Counted from the first letter of the stretch, positions 16,140-26,131 are shown. The stretch: DNA of 64,000 nt from Enterococcus asini ATCC 700915 (GCF_000407365.1 NZ_ASVU01000001.1:62001-126000); one strand, 5' to 3'. Made by a program: numbers and translations. The notes: generated from the letters alone by a model not told the origin.

Positions 16140-16709
16140 TCATTTTCTGGACAAGCCTGCTTTTTTAGCAATGTTATAAACAGTTTTTTCGGATACTCCA
16201 CATTTTACTGCAATTTCTTTCAAAGATAGCTGATTTTCTTGATACAAAACAATAATTCTTTTGCGTTTATTTTTCTTAATCGGTGGTCTACCCAACTGTT
16301 TATCCGAGTTAGCTAACGCCTCTTTTGTTCGTAAACTAATACTTTCTGCTTCAAATTCTGCTATACCTGCTAAAACAGTGAAGAATAGTCGTCCGCTCGC
16401 TGTTCTGGTATCAATGGATTCTTGAATACTTTTCAGATATATCTCTTTCTCATTCAGTTCAGACATAAGATTTACCAATTGCCTAGATGACCTGCTTAAC
16501 CGAGCTAAATTATAAATTAGTAAGGTATCTCCTTTTTCTAAACGTTTCAATGCTTTGTCAAGTTCTGTTCGATGTTCCTTTCTTCCACTAATCTGCTCAG
16601 AAAATAATTCATCGAGTTCAAACTTTTCCAATGCCTTTCTCTGCACTTCCAGTCCTAAGTCCTGCGTATTTTTGCTAGTGCGAATATAGCCAATCGTTTT
16701 ATTTTTCAT
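16140..16709 (-). CDS. Serine recombinase (resolvase/invertase family)
   Basis: The 189-residue protein has the N-terminal catalytic domain GYIRTSKNTQDLGLE with the nucleophilic Ser at residue 12. LIYNLARLSRSSRQLV (around 65-80) and the core helix LAGIAEFEAESISLRTKEAL follow. A C-terminal helix-turn-helix (LSLKEIAVKCGVSEKTVYNIAKKA) is present. The length matches Tn3-type resolvases and Hin-type invertases. No partner transposase of Tn3 type is present, so it is more likely a plasmid or island resolvase/invertase. A 10-bp word CGTTTGTCCA occurs on both sides (16115 and 16874), but too short to call a res site. Confidence 0.9.
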   Translation of the reverse strand: MKNKTIGYIRTSKNTQDLGLEVQRKALEKFELDELFSEQISGRKEHRTELDKALKRLEKGDTLLIYNLARLSRSSRQLVNLMSELNEKEIYLKSIQESIDTRTASGRLFFTVLAGIAEFEAESISLRTKEALANSDKQLGRPPIKKNKRKRIIVLYQENQLSLKEIAVKCGVSEKTVYNIAKKAGLSRK

Positions 16710-17052
16710 TCGAGGTTTCCTCCTTTCTTTTCCTTAGTTTAATAATTTCTTTTTAAATACAAAAATACCCTGACTAGTGGGAAATAGACAGGGTAAATGA
16801 AAAAACATTTAAAACCATAGAGGCGATTCAAATGGTTCTCGTCAAGGTAACTTAATTATCACATAAAAAATAACGTTTGTCCAGCAGATTAATCCTTACT
16901 TTACTTTTCTATTATTTCCCAATTTTCTTAATAAGAATAGTCTATATGAACCTATATATCAACATTTATAGTGTATTAAAAAATTTATATCAACTCCATT
17001 ATATGCTATAATAACATATGTATTAAAAAACAAAAAAAGGAGGTCGTTTTTC
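16710..17052. other. AT-rich intergenic region between the recombinase and the LRR gene
   Basis: No coding sequence seen. It holds a hairpin TACCCTG...CAGGGTA (about 16768-16796), the CGTTTGTCCA word at 16874, and near its right end a good promoter for the LRR gene. Confidence 0.5.
16984..17012 (+). promoter_or_regulatory. Promoter of the LRR surface-protein gene
   Basis: TTTATA (16984-16989), a 17-base spacer and a perfect TATAAT (17007-17012) lie 40 bases before the ATG, followed by AAAGGAGG. Confidence 0.6.
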
Positions 17053-17454
17053 ATGACAGATGGAGCTTCACAAGGACTTTTTGTAATCGTAGCGGTGGTA
17101 ATTTTTGGTATTTTTGTATTGATTAGTTATATATTATTTAAAGATACGTTGAAACCTACATTATCAGGAATTTTTACTGACAGTTTAGAGCAATCTCAAG
17201 ATAATTTAATTGGAAATATCACTGAAGAAAATCCTACTGAATCTGTTTACTTTAAAACACTCACTTATGGTAATGAAACCTTTATATATGATTATACTGG
17301 CGAAGAAACTGAGATAACAATTCCAAAAGAAATAGATGGTAAAAAAATAACCTACATTTCTAGCACAACATTCTCGGATACTAAAGTGATGTTAGGATGA
17401 TTTCATGGACACGATTTGGTAGAATCTAACTACTAAGAAAAGGACGTGTCCACG

Positions 17455-17718
17455 ATGGCAAAAGCCAAGAAAAAATTTGATGAAGACTTTAAGAAGATGA
17501 TCTTAGATTTAAACCAGTCTGGCCAATCGGTCGAGGAACTGGCAGCGCAATATGGTATCGCTACACAAACGATTTATCGTTGGAAGAAGCTTTATACAAA
17601 GAATGAAGCAACCGGCATGACTAAGGCAGAAATCCTAGCAATGAAAAAGGAAATGGCCCGCATGCAGGAGGAAAACACTATCCTAAAAAAGGCTTTAACC
17701 ATATTCGCTCAAAAGTAA
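17455..17718 (+). CDS. IS3-family transposase OrfA (helix-turn-helix subunit)
   Basis: The 87-residue protein has the IS3 OrfA HTH (FDEDFKKMILDLNQSGQSVE, then LAAQYGIATQTIYRWKKLY) and a C-terminal leucine-zipper-like helix (MKKEMARMQEENTILKKAL). Start taken at ATG 17455; a GTG at 17446 is an alternative. The heptamer A AAA AAG at 17685-17691 is in the correct phase for a -1 programmed frameshift into orfB, whose frame is open upstream of its own ATG. A fused OrfAB transposase is therefore expected. Confidence 0.92.
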   Translation: MAKAKKKFDEDFKKMILDLNQSGQSVEELAAQYGIATQTIYRWKKLYTKNEATGMTKAEILAMKKEMARMQEENTILKKALTIFAQK

Positions 17719-17720
17719 AA

Positions 17721-18596
17721 ATGAGTGATGTCTTCGAATTTATTCAATCAAATGTTCATGATCATGACGTAAAACAAATGTGTACCGTTTTGGAAGCACC
17801 GAAATCCAGCTACTATGACTGGAAGAAAAAGAAGCCTTCCAAGCGCCAATCAGAAAACAAACGCTTAAACCGCTTGATTTCAGGAATCTACTTTGAAAAC
17901 AAGGGTATCTATGGTGCGCCCAAAATTCATAAGATTCTTGTTGGCCGTGGCGAGACCTTGTCCCTAAAGAAAGTACAAATACTGATGAGAAAATTAGGCT
18001 TGCGTTCAATCACCCTCAAGAAGTACAAGCCTGGCAAACAAGCAAAAGTTAAAAGTGAAGGACGTAAAAACCTGTTAAACCAAGATTTTACCACTACGTC
18101 GATCAATCAAAAATGGGTGACAGACATTACCTATATTCATACCCTAAAAGATGGCTGGACCTATCTTTCCACCATCCAAGATCTTCACACAAAGAAAATC
18201 ATCGGTTGGAAGTTTGGCAAGCAGATGACGAAAGAACTGGTTATCGAAACCCTTGACCATGCGCTCTTAAACCACACGCCCTCCGAGAACTTGATCATCC
18301 ACTCAGACTTGGGTTCTCAGTACACTAGCGAAGCCTATGAGGCAAAGTTGAAAGAATTGAACATTCGGCACTCCTTTAGTCGTAAAGGCTGTCCGTATGA
18401 CAATGCCGGTATCGAATCGTTTCACGCCTCACTCAAAAAAGAAGAAGTCTATCCATCAAAAGCGTATGAAAACTTTGAAGCTGCTCATTTAGCGTTATTT
18501 CAATACATTGAAGGATTTTACAATCGCAAGCGAATCCATAGTAGTATTAATTATTTAACACCAAATCAGATGGAAGAGTTGGCATTGCAAGCTTAG
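17721..18596 (+). CDS. IS3-family transposase OrfB (DDE integrase)
   Basis: The 291-residue protein has an N-terminal HTH_21-like segment (RLISGIYFENKGIYGAPKIH) and an rve integrase core. WVTDITYIHT carries the first Asp, IIHSDLGSQYTS the second, and GCPYDNAGIESFHASLKKEEV the Glu. FYNRKRIHSSINYLTPNQME ends the protein as in the IS3/IS150 groups. It is intact and in the -1 frame relative to orfA. Confidence 0.95.
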   Translation: MSDVFEFIQSNVHDHDVKQMCTVLEAPKSSYYDWKKKKPSKRQSENKRLNRLISGIYFENKGIYGAPKIHKILVGRGETLSLKKVQILMRKLGLRSITLKKYKPGKQAKVKSEGRKNLLNQDFTTTSINQKWVTDITYIHTLKDGWTYLSTIQDLHTKKIIGWKFGKQMTKELVIETLDHALLNHTPSENLIIHSDLGSQYTSEAYEAKLKELNIRHSFSRKGCPYDNAGIESFHASLKKEEVYPSKAYENFEAAHLALFQYIEGFYNRKRIHSSINYLTPNQMEELALQA

Positions 18597-18624
18597 TTCC
18601 TAGCTACCACCTACATTTTTTTTG

Positions 18625-18728
18625 CGAGATTTCCACAGGGCTTCAACTTCATCGCTTCGATCAGCGGTCAAACGGTTTTGGTTTGACGGCTGGTCGAAAC
18701 GATGAGATACTAACCCGCTGGAATCTCG
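18625..18728. repeat. Large imperfect palindrome at the right end of the IS3 element
   Basis: The core stem pairs CATCGCTTCGATCAGC...GTCAAAC with GTTTGAC...GCTGGTCGAAACGATG (18650-18704, loop GGTTTTG). Outer arms CGAGATTTCCA / GGAATCTCG extend it to about 104 bases. It lies between orfB and the terminal repeat and probably acts as a terminator or end structure. Confidence 0.75.
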
Positions 18729-19272
18729 AAAAAATTCTCACAAATCGTGTCCGAGGTATTGACTCAAATCCAAAAGTTACAAAAGTAAATTTTGAAAAAG
18801 GATTTGATGGTTCTCAAATATTTAAAAGCAATTTCTTAGAAGGTTCAAAAATAAAGGAATTATATTTACCTGATGGTGCTACAGTATTGGATAATCTTTT
18901 TGGTCTGAATGCTACGAATTTAGAAAAAGTAACGTTACCAAATACTTTAAAAGAGATAAAAGACTCTGTATTTACTAATACTAAAATTACTGAGGTATAC
19001 ATTCCTGAAGGTGTAACTTTTTTAGGCTATAATGCTTTTACCAATAAGAATTTAGTTCAAACATTTTATCTACCAAACACCTTGTCTAGATATGATGCAA
19101 CTACAACAAACCATAACATGGAGAATACTTTTGTAATTGGTCAATATACAGAAATCTCAACTAAATATGGAGAAGGTCTTTATATCGAACAATTCGGAAA
19201 TAATTTTAAAATTATTCGTCAGTAAGCGAAATGCTTAATCTAAATTTAACTATGTTCATTCAGTAAAATATT

Positions 19273-19304
19273 AATCCTTAACAAATTTTGTTAAGGATTT
19301 TTTT
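19273..19304 (+). terminator. Intrinsic terminator after the LRR gene
   Basis: AATCCTTAACA-AATT-TTGTTAAGGATT is followed by TTTTTATC, 47 bases past the stop. Confidence 0.88.
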
Positions 19305-19387
19305 ATCACACACTTTTTTTATAGTTAAATATATTTACACACAACGTTCAAATTTCCATCCCCTACTTTTAGATGATAAAATAGTAA

Positions 19388-19780
19388 ATGGATAGTTATG
19401 AAAAGGGATAGTTACGAGATGGATACTTTTTAAATCAGGGATACTTTACTAAATTATGAACCCCTTCATAATCCTTACATTTATTAATTTTCATACCCTA
19501 CCTAAACCCTCCATCAACCCTAAAAAAGAGGTTTTTCCAAAAAAATAGATGACAACAAAATGAGAACTTTTGTGATAACTTTTTGAAAACTATGCCAATT
19601 TTGATGTGAATTCGGAGAAATTACAATGGAAACCTCCGTGAATTTTCAAAAACAGCTGCCCATGAAGAATTTTAAAAAATTTCTATGTGAATCACACCTC
19701 TTACAGATGGATAGAAATGAGAATGGATAGTTATGAGTGTAGGGTTACTAATGGATAGTTTCGAGAATAGATACTTTTAA
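19388..19780 (+). repeat. Iteron-like array, 8 copies of RTGGATASTTWTGAG-type repeats
   Basis: Copies start at 19388, 19405, 19419, 19438, 19707, 19723, 19751 and 19767. Each is a variant of ATGGATAGTTATGAG or ATGGATACTTTTAA. They form two groups of four in direct orientation, with 14-28 base spacing within a group. The array occupies the otherwise gene-free 19226-19815 stretch, which is very AT-rich. Four related copies lie at 21350-21459 on the far side of the next two genes. The layout resembles plasmid replication iterons or a multi-site operator. Confidence 0.8.
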
Positions 19781-19815
19781 AAAATTAACAGATAAAAATA
19801 TAGGAGGGAGTGTAT

Positions 19816-20730
19816 ATGACCACACTTTTTGTCAACAAACGAGCAATTGACTCTGAGGAATTAGTAGACATCATTACCCAATCAAACGGAATATATGAGA
19901 ACACCTTGATTAAGCTCTTGCAATGCAATCGCATCAGCTTAGAAGCACGATTAAAGACCTTAAAAAAGAATAAAATCATTTCTAAAGGAAAATTAAATAA
20001 ACATTTTTATTATGTTGATAAATATGACTTGAAACATATGAAGGATTTAGACTTGCAGTCAATGGTCGTTCAATATTTGGTTTCAATTGGCTTGTATACC
20101 AATAAAATTCAAGTAATTGATTCCCTAGATAAAAATAAACAGCTCTATCTTTCAGTATTTGCTTCAGGTAAATATAACTATAAAAATGATAAATCTATAA
20201 AAAAACTTGCAAATAACCGGTTCAATCAATTATCTTCTGAAGAAGATAGAAAGTATTTTAGTCAATTTATCATCAACGAATTGACTAAATTCCCAATTAG
20301 AGTAGCTTCTTTTTCAGATATGCTAGAAAAACGCTACTATACAACTTCTATAGATACTGTAGATATATTAGCTATTCCTAATAAAGAGTATATCCCTGCC
20401 ATACAATCCAACTTAGCAGATGTCTCATTTAGAAACTTGGAAAATAATACCACACTTATTCGGGATGATATTTTGATTTATCTGAATGATTCTAATACCC
20501 TTGGTTATTTTGTGAAGGAAAATAATCAATATACATTACGAGCAATTTATTCTGTAGTTGACTTCTTTTATTATTTAACCCTGAACAAGAATTCTAAAGA
20601 TTCCATTTATCTCTCTAATGACAAAGCAGATTATGATAATGCAGATGTCTTGTATTTTCAGAGTTATTTGAATAAGGAAAAGTATAATACTATTCAATTA
20701 AAACGAGTCAAGCAAAAAGCACAATCTTAA
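19816..20730 (+). CDS. Winged-helix DNA-binding-like protein of unknown function
   Basis: The 304-residue protein has an N-terminal region that looks like a winged helix: EELVDIITQSNGIYENTLIK, RISLEARLKTLKKNKIISKG, then KHFYYVDKYDLK as the wing. The rest is a mixed alpha/beta region with no motif I recognise; it has no membrane segment or signal peptide. Start at ATG 19816 is 8 bases after AGGAGG. Eight iteron-like repeats lie directly upstream and a shared terminator lies downstream. Candidates are a plasmid-type replication initiator, a repressor that binds the repeats, or an AbiEi-like regulator. I cannot choose, and no family is claimed. Confidence 0.6.
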   Translation: MTTLFVNKRAIDSEELVDIITQSNGIYENTLIKLLQCNRISLEARLKTLKKNKIISKGKLNKHFYYVDKYDLKHMKDLDLQSMVVQYLVSIGLYTNKIQVIDSLDKNKQLYLSVFASGKYNYKNDKSIKKLANNRFNQLSSEEDRKYFSQFIINELTKFPIRVASFSDMLEKRYYTTSIDTVDILAIPNKEYIPAIQSNLADVSFRNLENNTTLIRDDILIYLNDSNTLGYFVKENNQYTLRAIYSVVDFFYYLTLNKNSKDSIYLSNDKADYDNADVLYFQSYLNKEKYNTIQLKRVKQKAQS

Positions 20731-20745
20731 ATGATTGTGCTTTTA
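20713..20745. terminator. Bidirectional terminator between the winged-helix gene and the mini recombinase
   Basis: AAAAGCACAATC-TTAAAT-GATTGTGCTTTT is a perfect 12-bp stem between convergent genes; the stop of the plus-strand gene lies in the loop. Confidence 0.88.
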
Positions 20746-20746
20746 C

Positions 20747-21322
20747 TTACTTAAACGGGTCAAAATCTTCAAGTTTAGCTTTTATATCTTCTTCTTCAAT
20801 TCCTGCGTATCGCAAAGTTACTGCTTGGCTACTATGATTTAAAATCTTCATCAGGGTAACAATATCACCCTTATTCTGTTTTAGAAAGAAATAAGAGAAT
20901 GTTTTTCTAAGTGTATGTGTGCCAATATAATCTAACCCTAGATTATCTGCAACTTTCTGTAGGATTTTATAATACTGATGACTGGCTAACTGTCTACTAC
21001 TATCTGTTGGACTTGGAAATAGCCACTCAGATTCCGCACTATGTTCTGTATTTAAATAATCAATAATGTTTGATGTTAATGATTTCAGATGAAGAGTTCT
21101 TTTTTTACCAGTCTTTATTTCAACAATTTCTGTCTGTATCTTATTTTTCACATCAGATACCTTTAAGTTCAGAATATCTGAAATCCGTAACCCTGTCTTT
21201 ATTCCAATTGCCATAATCAAAAAATCTCTTTTTCCGTGTTTGCCCTTTTGTAATTCTTCTCCAAATTGAATTAGCGTTTCTTTATTTTTTATCGGTTTGA
21301 CATTAATCTTTTTTTGTCCCAT
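20747..21322 (-). CDS. Short tyrosine recombinase (catalytic domain only)
   Basis: The 191-residue protein lacks the N-terminal SAM-like arm of full integrases but has the complete catalytic set. Arg is in IGIKTGLRISDILNL, Lys in IKTGKKRTLHL, His-x-x-Arg in GTHTLRKTFSYF, His in LNHSSQAVTLRYAG with Tyr as the nucleophile. Such short recombinases occur on Gram-positive plasmids and phages, often as dimer resolvases. The start follows AGGTAATTT-type sequence and is preceded by four copies of the repeat also found upstream of the winged-helix gene. Confidence 0.88.
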   Translation of the reverse strand: MGQKKINVKPIKNKETLIQFGEELQKGKHGKRDFLIMAIGIKTGLRISDILNLKVSDVKNKIQTEIVEIKTGKKRTLHLKSLTSNIIDYLNTEHSAESEWLFPSPTDSSRQLASHQYYKILQKVADNLGLDYIGTHTLRKTFSYFFLKQNKGDIVTLMKILNHSSQAVTLRYAGIEEEDIKAKLEDFDPFK

Positions 21323-21340
21323 AAATTACCTCCCAAATAT

Positions 21341-21460
21341 GCACTATTTATGGATACTTATAGTGCATTTCAATATAAAAGTATCCATTTCCTTATAAAT
21401 CAAAAATAAAACATTGATAGAATAGGATTCATGATGGATACTAATTATAAAAGTATCCCT
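21341..21460. repeat. Iteron-like repeats and dyads upstream of the short recombinase (4 copies)
   Basis: ATGGATACTTATA (21350), inverted AAAAGTATCCAT (21377-21388), ATGGATACTAATT (21434) and inverted AAAAGTATCCC (21449-21459). The first copy sits in a GCACTAT...ATAGTGC dyad (21341-21365). The last two form an inverted pair. They match the repeat family at 19388-19780, linking the two genes into one regulated module. Confidence 0.78.
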
Positions 21461-21539
21461 GCTAGGGTCCTTTATAGCATCATAAACAGGAGGTTGCAAA
21501 TTTGTAGAACACACAATCACAAGTGATTAAATATATGAA

Positions 21540-21576
21540 AATCAAAAGGAGAACACTATTTAAGCATGTTCTCCTG
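21540..21576 (-). terminator. Terminator after the full-length tyrosine recombinase
   Basis: Minus strand AGGAGAACA-TGCTTAAATAG-TGTTCTCCT is followed by TTTGATTTT, 16 bases after the stop at 21592. Confidence 0.8.
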
Positions 21577-21591
21577 AATTTGACTACTAAT

Positions 21592-22527
21592 TTAAAGTAT
21601 ACTACCCAAAGGACTTGTCTTTACCGCTTTATCTACTAATTGTTCATCCGTGATACTACTGATATAAATTTTCGTTGTATCTAGTTTGGAATGCCCCAAC
21701 ATCTTACTTATTGTAAAAATATCTTGACCCATCTGCAAATTTTTTACCGTCCAATAATGCCTTAGCGTATGGGGACTGCATCTAACAGTTGCCCTAACGC
21801 CTGCCCTCTTACCTGTTTCTTTCAATATCAATTCAATATTAGTCACCGTTTTAATTTTTCTTCCTGTTTTCCCTAAAATTAGCTGTTCATCTAATTTCCT
21901 TGTTTTGCCATGATAATTTCTAAGTGTATAAAAATGTTTATCTCGAATTCTTCTATATCGAGTAATAAAATAATTCAATTCAGATGAAATTGGAACTACT
22001 CGCCATTTATTGCCCTTTCCTAATATTCGGATATAGTTTTCAGCTAAATCTGTATCCTTTAAATTTAATAGTTCAGATACACGGATACCTGTGTCTGCTA
22101 AAAGAGCAATAATACACTTATTTCTTGCTCCTAAATAGGTATCAAATTTCCACACATTTAGCATATCCTTTACTTCTTTATCATTGAATGTAGTTAATAA
22201 CGGCTTTGTTTCCTTTAATAACCTTATCGTTTCCAGAGGACTAACTTTGACTACTTTCTCAGCTACTAAATAGTTCCAGAAAGCTTTGTGAGTTTTTAAA
22301 ATTGCATTTATATAACTACTTTTTAATTGGCAATCCAATAAAAAACTGATGAACAACTTATAATGAATTTTTGAAACATCTTCAATTAAAATCGGTGAAC
22401 TAATTTCTTTTCTGTAATAGTCTATAAATTTTCGATGATGTTGTTCATAAGACTCAATCGTTCTTTTTGAATAATTTTCCAATTTCAATTCTAACAAGTA
22501 TTCCTTTACTAATCGTTCATAGTGCAT
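21592..22527 (-). CDS. Tyrosine recombinase/integrase
   Basis: The 311-residue protein has an N-terminal core-binding domain (YSKRTIESYEQHHRKFIDYY, then INAILKTHKAFWNYL). The catalytic domain has Arg in LLADTGIRVSELLNL, Lys in LGKGNKWRVVPIS, His-x-x-Arg in SPHTLRHYWT, and LGHSKLDTTKIY with the Tyr nucleophile. It is likely the integrase that placed the island beside eno. Its ATG (22525-22527) directly follows the T-run of a terminator hairpin. The only Shine-Dalgarno-like bases (GAGAGGGG) are inside that hairpin, so expression is expected to be very low unless the structure is opened. Confidence 0.9.
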   Translation of the reverse strand: MHYERLVKEYLLELKLENYSKRTIESYEQHHRKFIDYYRKEISSPILIEDVSKIHYKLFISFLLDCQLKSSYINAILKTHKAFWNYLVAEKVVKVSPLETIRLLKETKPLLTTFNDKEVKDMLNVWKFDTYLGARNKCIIALLADTGIRVSELLNLKDTDLAENYIRILGKGNKWRVVPISSELNYFITRYRRIRDKHFYTLRNYHGKTRKLDEQLILGKTGRKIKTVTNIELILKETGKRAGVRATVRCSPHTLRHYWTVKNLQMGQDIFTISKMLGHSKLDTTKIYISSITDEQLVDKAVKTSPLGSIL

Positions 22528-22571
22528 AAAAAAATGCCCCTCTCATGTCATTAGTTGACATAAGAAAGGCA
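22528..22571 (-). terminator. Terminator hairpin between eno and the integrase start codon
   Basis: Minus strand GTGCCTTTCTTATGTCA-ACTAA-TGACATGAGAGGGGCA pairs over about 16 positions (several G-U) and is followed by seven Ts that touch the integrase ATG. It is the only terminator found downstream of eno, so it probably ends the glycolytic transcript and insulates the integrase. Confidence 0.85.
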
Positions 22572-22666
22572 CTTAGCAATAATACTAGAACATAAAAGTA
22601 GAAACACTTTTTATACTAATTTTATCATGTCTGAAAAATTGGTATAGTTACTTTTTTATTCGCAGA

Positions 22667-24070
<1,404 letters not shown>

Positions 24071-24086
24071 TCATAAGACTTTCAGA

Positions 24087-24842
24087 TTATTTAACAGCTG
24101 AAAGCAATGCTAAGAATGAGTCTGGTTGCAAGCTTGCGCCGCCTACCAAAGCACCATCCACGTTTTCTTTTGCCATGTATTCGGCAATGTTTTCTGGTTT
24201 CACAGAACCGCCGTATTGGATCCGAACTTTTTCTGCTACTTCGTTACCGTATAATTTTTCAACTGTTTTACGGACAACGCCACAGATTTCGTCTGCGATG
24301 TTAGCGTCAGCTGATTTACCAGTACCGATTGCCCAGATAGGTTCGTAAGCAATAACCATGCTAGAAACTTGTTCAGCAGACAAGTCTTTCAAGTCTGCAG
24401 TGATTTGGCCTTCGATCCATTCTGCTGTTTTACCAGCTTCATAGGTTTCCAAGGTTTCACCACAGCACAAGATTGGTGTCATGCCGTTTGCGAAGATTGC
24501 TTTCGCTTTTTTGTTGATTTCTTCGTCTGTTTCATGGAAGTATTCCCGGCGTTCAGAGTGGCCGATGATTACGTATTCGATGCCCATGTCAGCCAAAGCT
24601 GCTGGAGAAGTTTCCCCAGTGTAGGCACCTTCGTTTTCCCAGAAGCAGTTTTGAGCTGCTAATTGCAGTTCAGAATCTTTCCGTTTGCAGTTCATTGGTG
24701 CTAAGAACAATGCAGGAGAACCGATAACGGAGTCTACTACATCTTTTGAAGGAATTGCATCCTTCACTGCCAAAGTAAATTCTTTTGCTTCAGCCAAAGT
24801 TTTGTTCATCTTCCAGTTACCTGCGATGATTGGTTTGCGCAT
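24087..24842 (-). CDS. tpiA: Triosephosphate isomerase
   Basis: The 251-residue TIM barrel interconverts DHAP and [15 protein letters not shown] (residues 7-18) has the catalytic Lys, [12 protein letters not shown] the catalytic His, and [13 protein letters not shown] the catalytic Glu plus flexible loop 6. [12 protein letters not shown] binds phosphate. It sits between pgk and eno in the glycolytic operon, 67 bases after pgk. Confidence 0.98.
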   Translation of the reverse strand: MRKPIIAGNWKMNKTLAEAKEFTLAVKDAIPSKDVVDSVIGSPALFLAPMNCKRKDSELQLAAQNCFWENEGAYTGETSPAALADMGIEYVIIGHSERREYFHETDEEINKKAKAIFANGMTPILCCGETLETYEAGKTAEWIEGQITADLKDLSAEQVSSMVIAYEPIWAIGTGKSADANIADEICGVVRKTVEKLYGNEVAEKVRIQYGGSVKPENIAEYMAKENVDGALVGGASLQPDSFLALLSAVK

Positions 24843-24909
24843 GTTATTCGCTCCTCTTTTTAAAAACTGATTGGTTCAGCCCCAAAAATGAGGCCGAACG
24901 AATTAGCGA

Positions 24910-26100
24910 TTATTTGTCGTTGATTGCAGCTAGTCCTGGTAAGGTTTTACCTTCTAACAATTCCAATGAAGCACCGCCACCAGTAGAGATGTGAGTGAAT
25001 TTGTCAGCAAAGCCTAATTGTTCAGCTGCTGCTGCAGAGTCCCCACCACCGATAATGGTTGTTGCGCCTTCAAGGTTCGCGATTGCTTCACAAACACCGA
25101 TTGTACCGTTAGCAAAATTAGACATTTCGAACACACCCATAGGTCCGTTCCAAACGACAGTTTTCGCACCAGCCAATGTTTCAGCAAACAAAGCAACAGA
25201 TGCAGGGCCGATGTCTAGAGCCATTACATCGCCTTCGATTTCGCCTTCGATAGTTTCAGTTGGTACATCGTTGGAGAATTCAGCCGCACAAACGTTGTCG
25301 ATTGGCAAGACTAATTTATCCCCAGCTTCTGCGATTAATTCTTTTGCTAAGTCAATCTTGTCAGTTTCAACTAATGATTTACCGATTTTCATGCCTTTTG
25401 CAGCATAGAAAGTGTAAGTCATCCCGCCACCGATCATGATTTTGTCAGCTTTTGGAATCAAGTTTTTGATAACGCCGATCTTGTCAGATACTTTGGCGCC
25501 ACCTAGAATTGCGATCATTGGACGTTTAGGATCTTCCACTGCTTCGCCGATGAATTTGATTTCTTTTTCCATCAAGAAGCCCGCAACAGTTGGGATACCA
25601 GTTGAAGCAATCCCTACGTTAGAAGCGTGTGCCCGGTGAGCAGTCCCGAATGCATCGTTTACGAAGACATCCCCAAGAGAAGCCCAGTATTTGCCCAATT
25701 CAGGATCGTTTTTGCTTTCTTTTTTGCCGTCAACGTCTTCGAAACGAGTGTTTTCGAATACTAATACGTCGCCGTCTTTCATGTTCGCAATGGCTGCTTC
25801 TAATTCAGCACCCCGCGTTTCAGGAACGAAAGTAACTTCTTTCCCTAGTAATTCTCCCAAACGTTTTGCTACAGGAGCCAAAGATTTACCAGCTTTGTCT
25901 TCTTCGGTTTTTACCCGGCCTAAGTGAGAGAACAAGATTGCTTTACCGTCGTGATCGATTACGTATTGAATCGTAGGTAAAGCCGCTTTGATCCGAGTGT
26001 CGTCGCCAATCACGCCATCTTTCAAAGGCACGTTAAAGTCAACGCGGACCAAGACTTTTTTATCTTTTAAATCGATATCTTCAATGGTTTTCTTTGCCAT
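24910..26100 (-). CDS. pgk: Phosphoglycerate kinase
   Basis: The 396-residue two-domain kinase makes ATP from 1,3-bisphosphoglycerate. [14 protein letters not shown] and the N-domain basic patch bind 3-phosphoglycerate. GGAKVSDKI and [13 protein letters not shown] form the nucleotide site, and [16 protein letters not shown] the hinge. The start [12 protein letters not shown] (26098-26100) follows GGAGGTAAGAAC. The longer in-frame reading to 26172 would run through the gap-pgk terminator stem and is rejected. Confidence 0.97.
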   Translation of the reverse strand: MAKKTIEDIDLKDKKVLVRVDFNVPLKDGVIGDDTRIKAALPTIQYVIDHDGKAILFSHLGRVKTEEDKAGKSLAPVAKRLGELLGKEVTFVPETRGAELEAAIANMKDGDVLVFENTRFEDVDGKKESKNDPELGKYWASLGDVFVNDAFGTAHRAHASNVGIASTGIPTVAGFLMEKEIKFIGEAVEDPKRPMIAILGGAKVSDKIGVIKNLIPKADKIMIGGGMTYTFYAAKGMKIGKSLVETDKIDLAKELIAEAGDKLVLPIDNVCAAEFSNDVPTETIEGEIEGDVMALDIGPASVALFAETLAGAKTVVWNGPMGVFEMSNFANGTIGVCEAIANLEGATTIIGGGDSAAAAEQLGFADKFTHISTGGGASLELLEGKTLPGLAAINDK

Positions 26101-26131
26101 GTTCTTACCTCCATGTATTGAGTTTTCATAG

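Larger units (their letters stand above)
17407..18752 (+). mobile_element. IS3-family insertion sequence
   Basis: Ends are imperfect inverted repeats: GGACACGATTTGGTAGAAT at the left and the complement of GGACACGATTTGTGAGAAT at the right. orfA and orfB overlap through a slippery heptamer. No 3-4 base target duplication is evident outside the ends, so exact ends are good to within one base. It splits the LRR gene. Confidence 0.88.
17053..19225 (+). pseudogene. BspA-type leucine-rich-repeat membrane protein gene, split by an IS3-family element
   Basis: The 5' part (17053 to about 17406) encodes one N-terminal membrane helix (residues 9-30) and a short linker. Then comes YGNETFIYDYTGEETEITIP and KEIDGKKITYISSTTFSDTK, the first BspA/LRR_5 repeat. 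The 3' part (from about 18753) continues in another frame with more repeats (KVNFEKGFDGSQIF, IKELYLPDGATVL, EKVTLPNTLKEIKDSVF, ITEVYIPEGVTFL) to a stop at 19225. The IS3 element sits exactly at the break. The intact product would have been a small anchored surface protein with four to five repeats. Confidence 0.85.

Noticed and set aside
16115-16883. CGTTTGTCCA words at 16115 and 16874 as res sites for the serine recombinase
   Set aside because: Only ten bases match, with no dyad symmetry or sub-site structure; they could occur by chance in AT-rich DNA.
12647-18752. A composite transposon bounded by insertion sequences
   Set aside because: The three IS elements belong to different families and none is present twice in the window, so they cannot form a composite unit.
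19388-19780. The repeat array as a CRISPR
   Set aside because: Repeats are only 12-15 bp, variable and partly inverted, spacers are irregular (a few to hundreds of bases), and no cas genes are nearby. Iterons or operators fit better.
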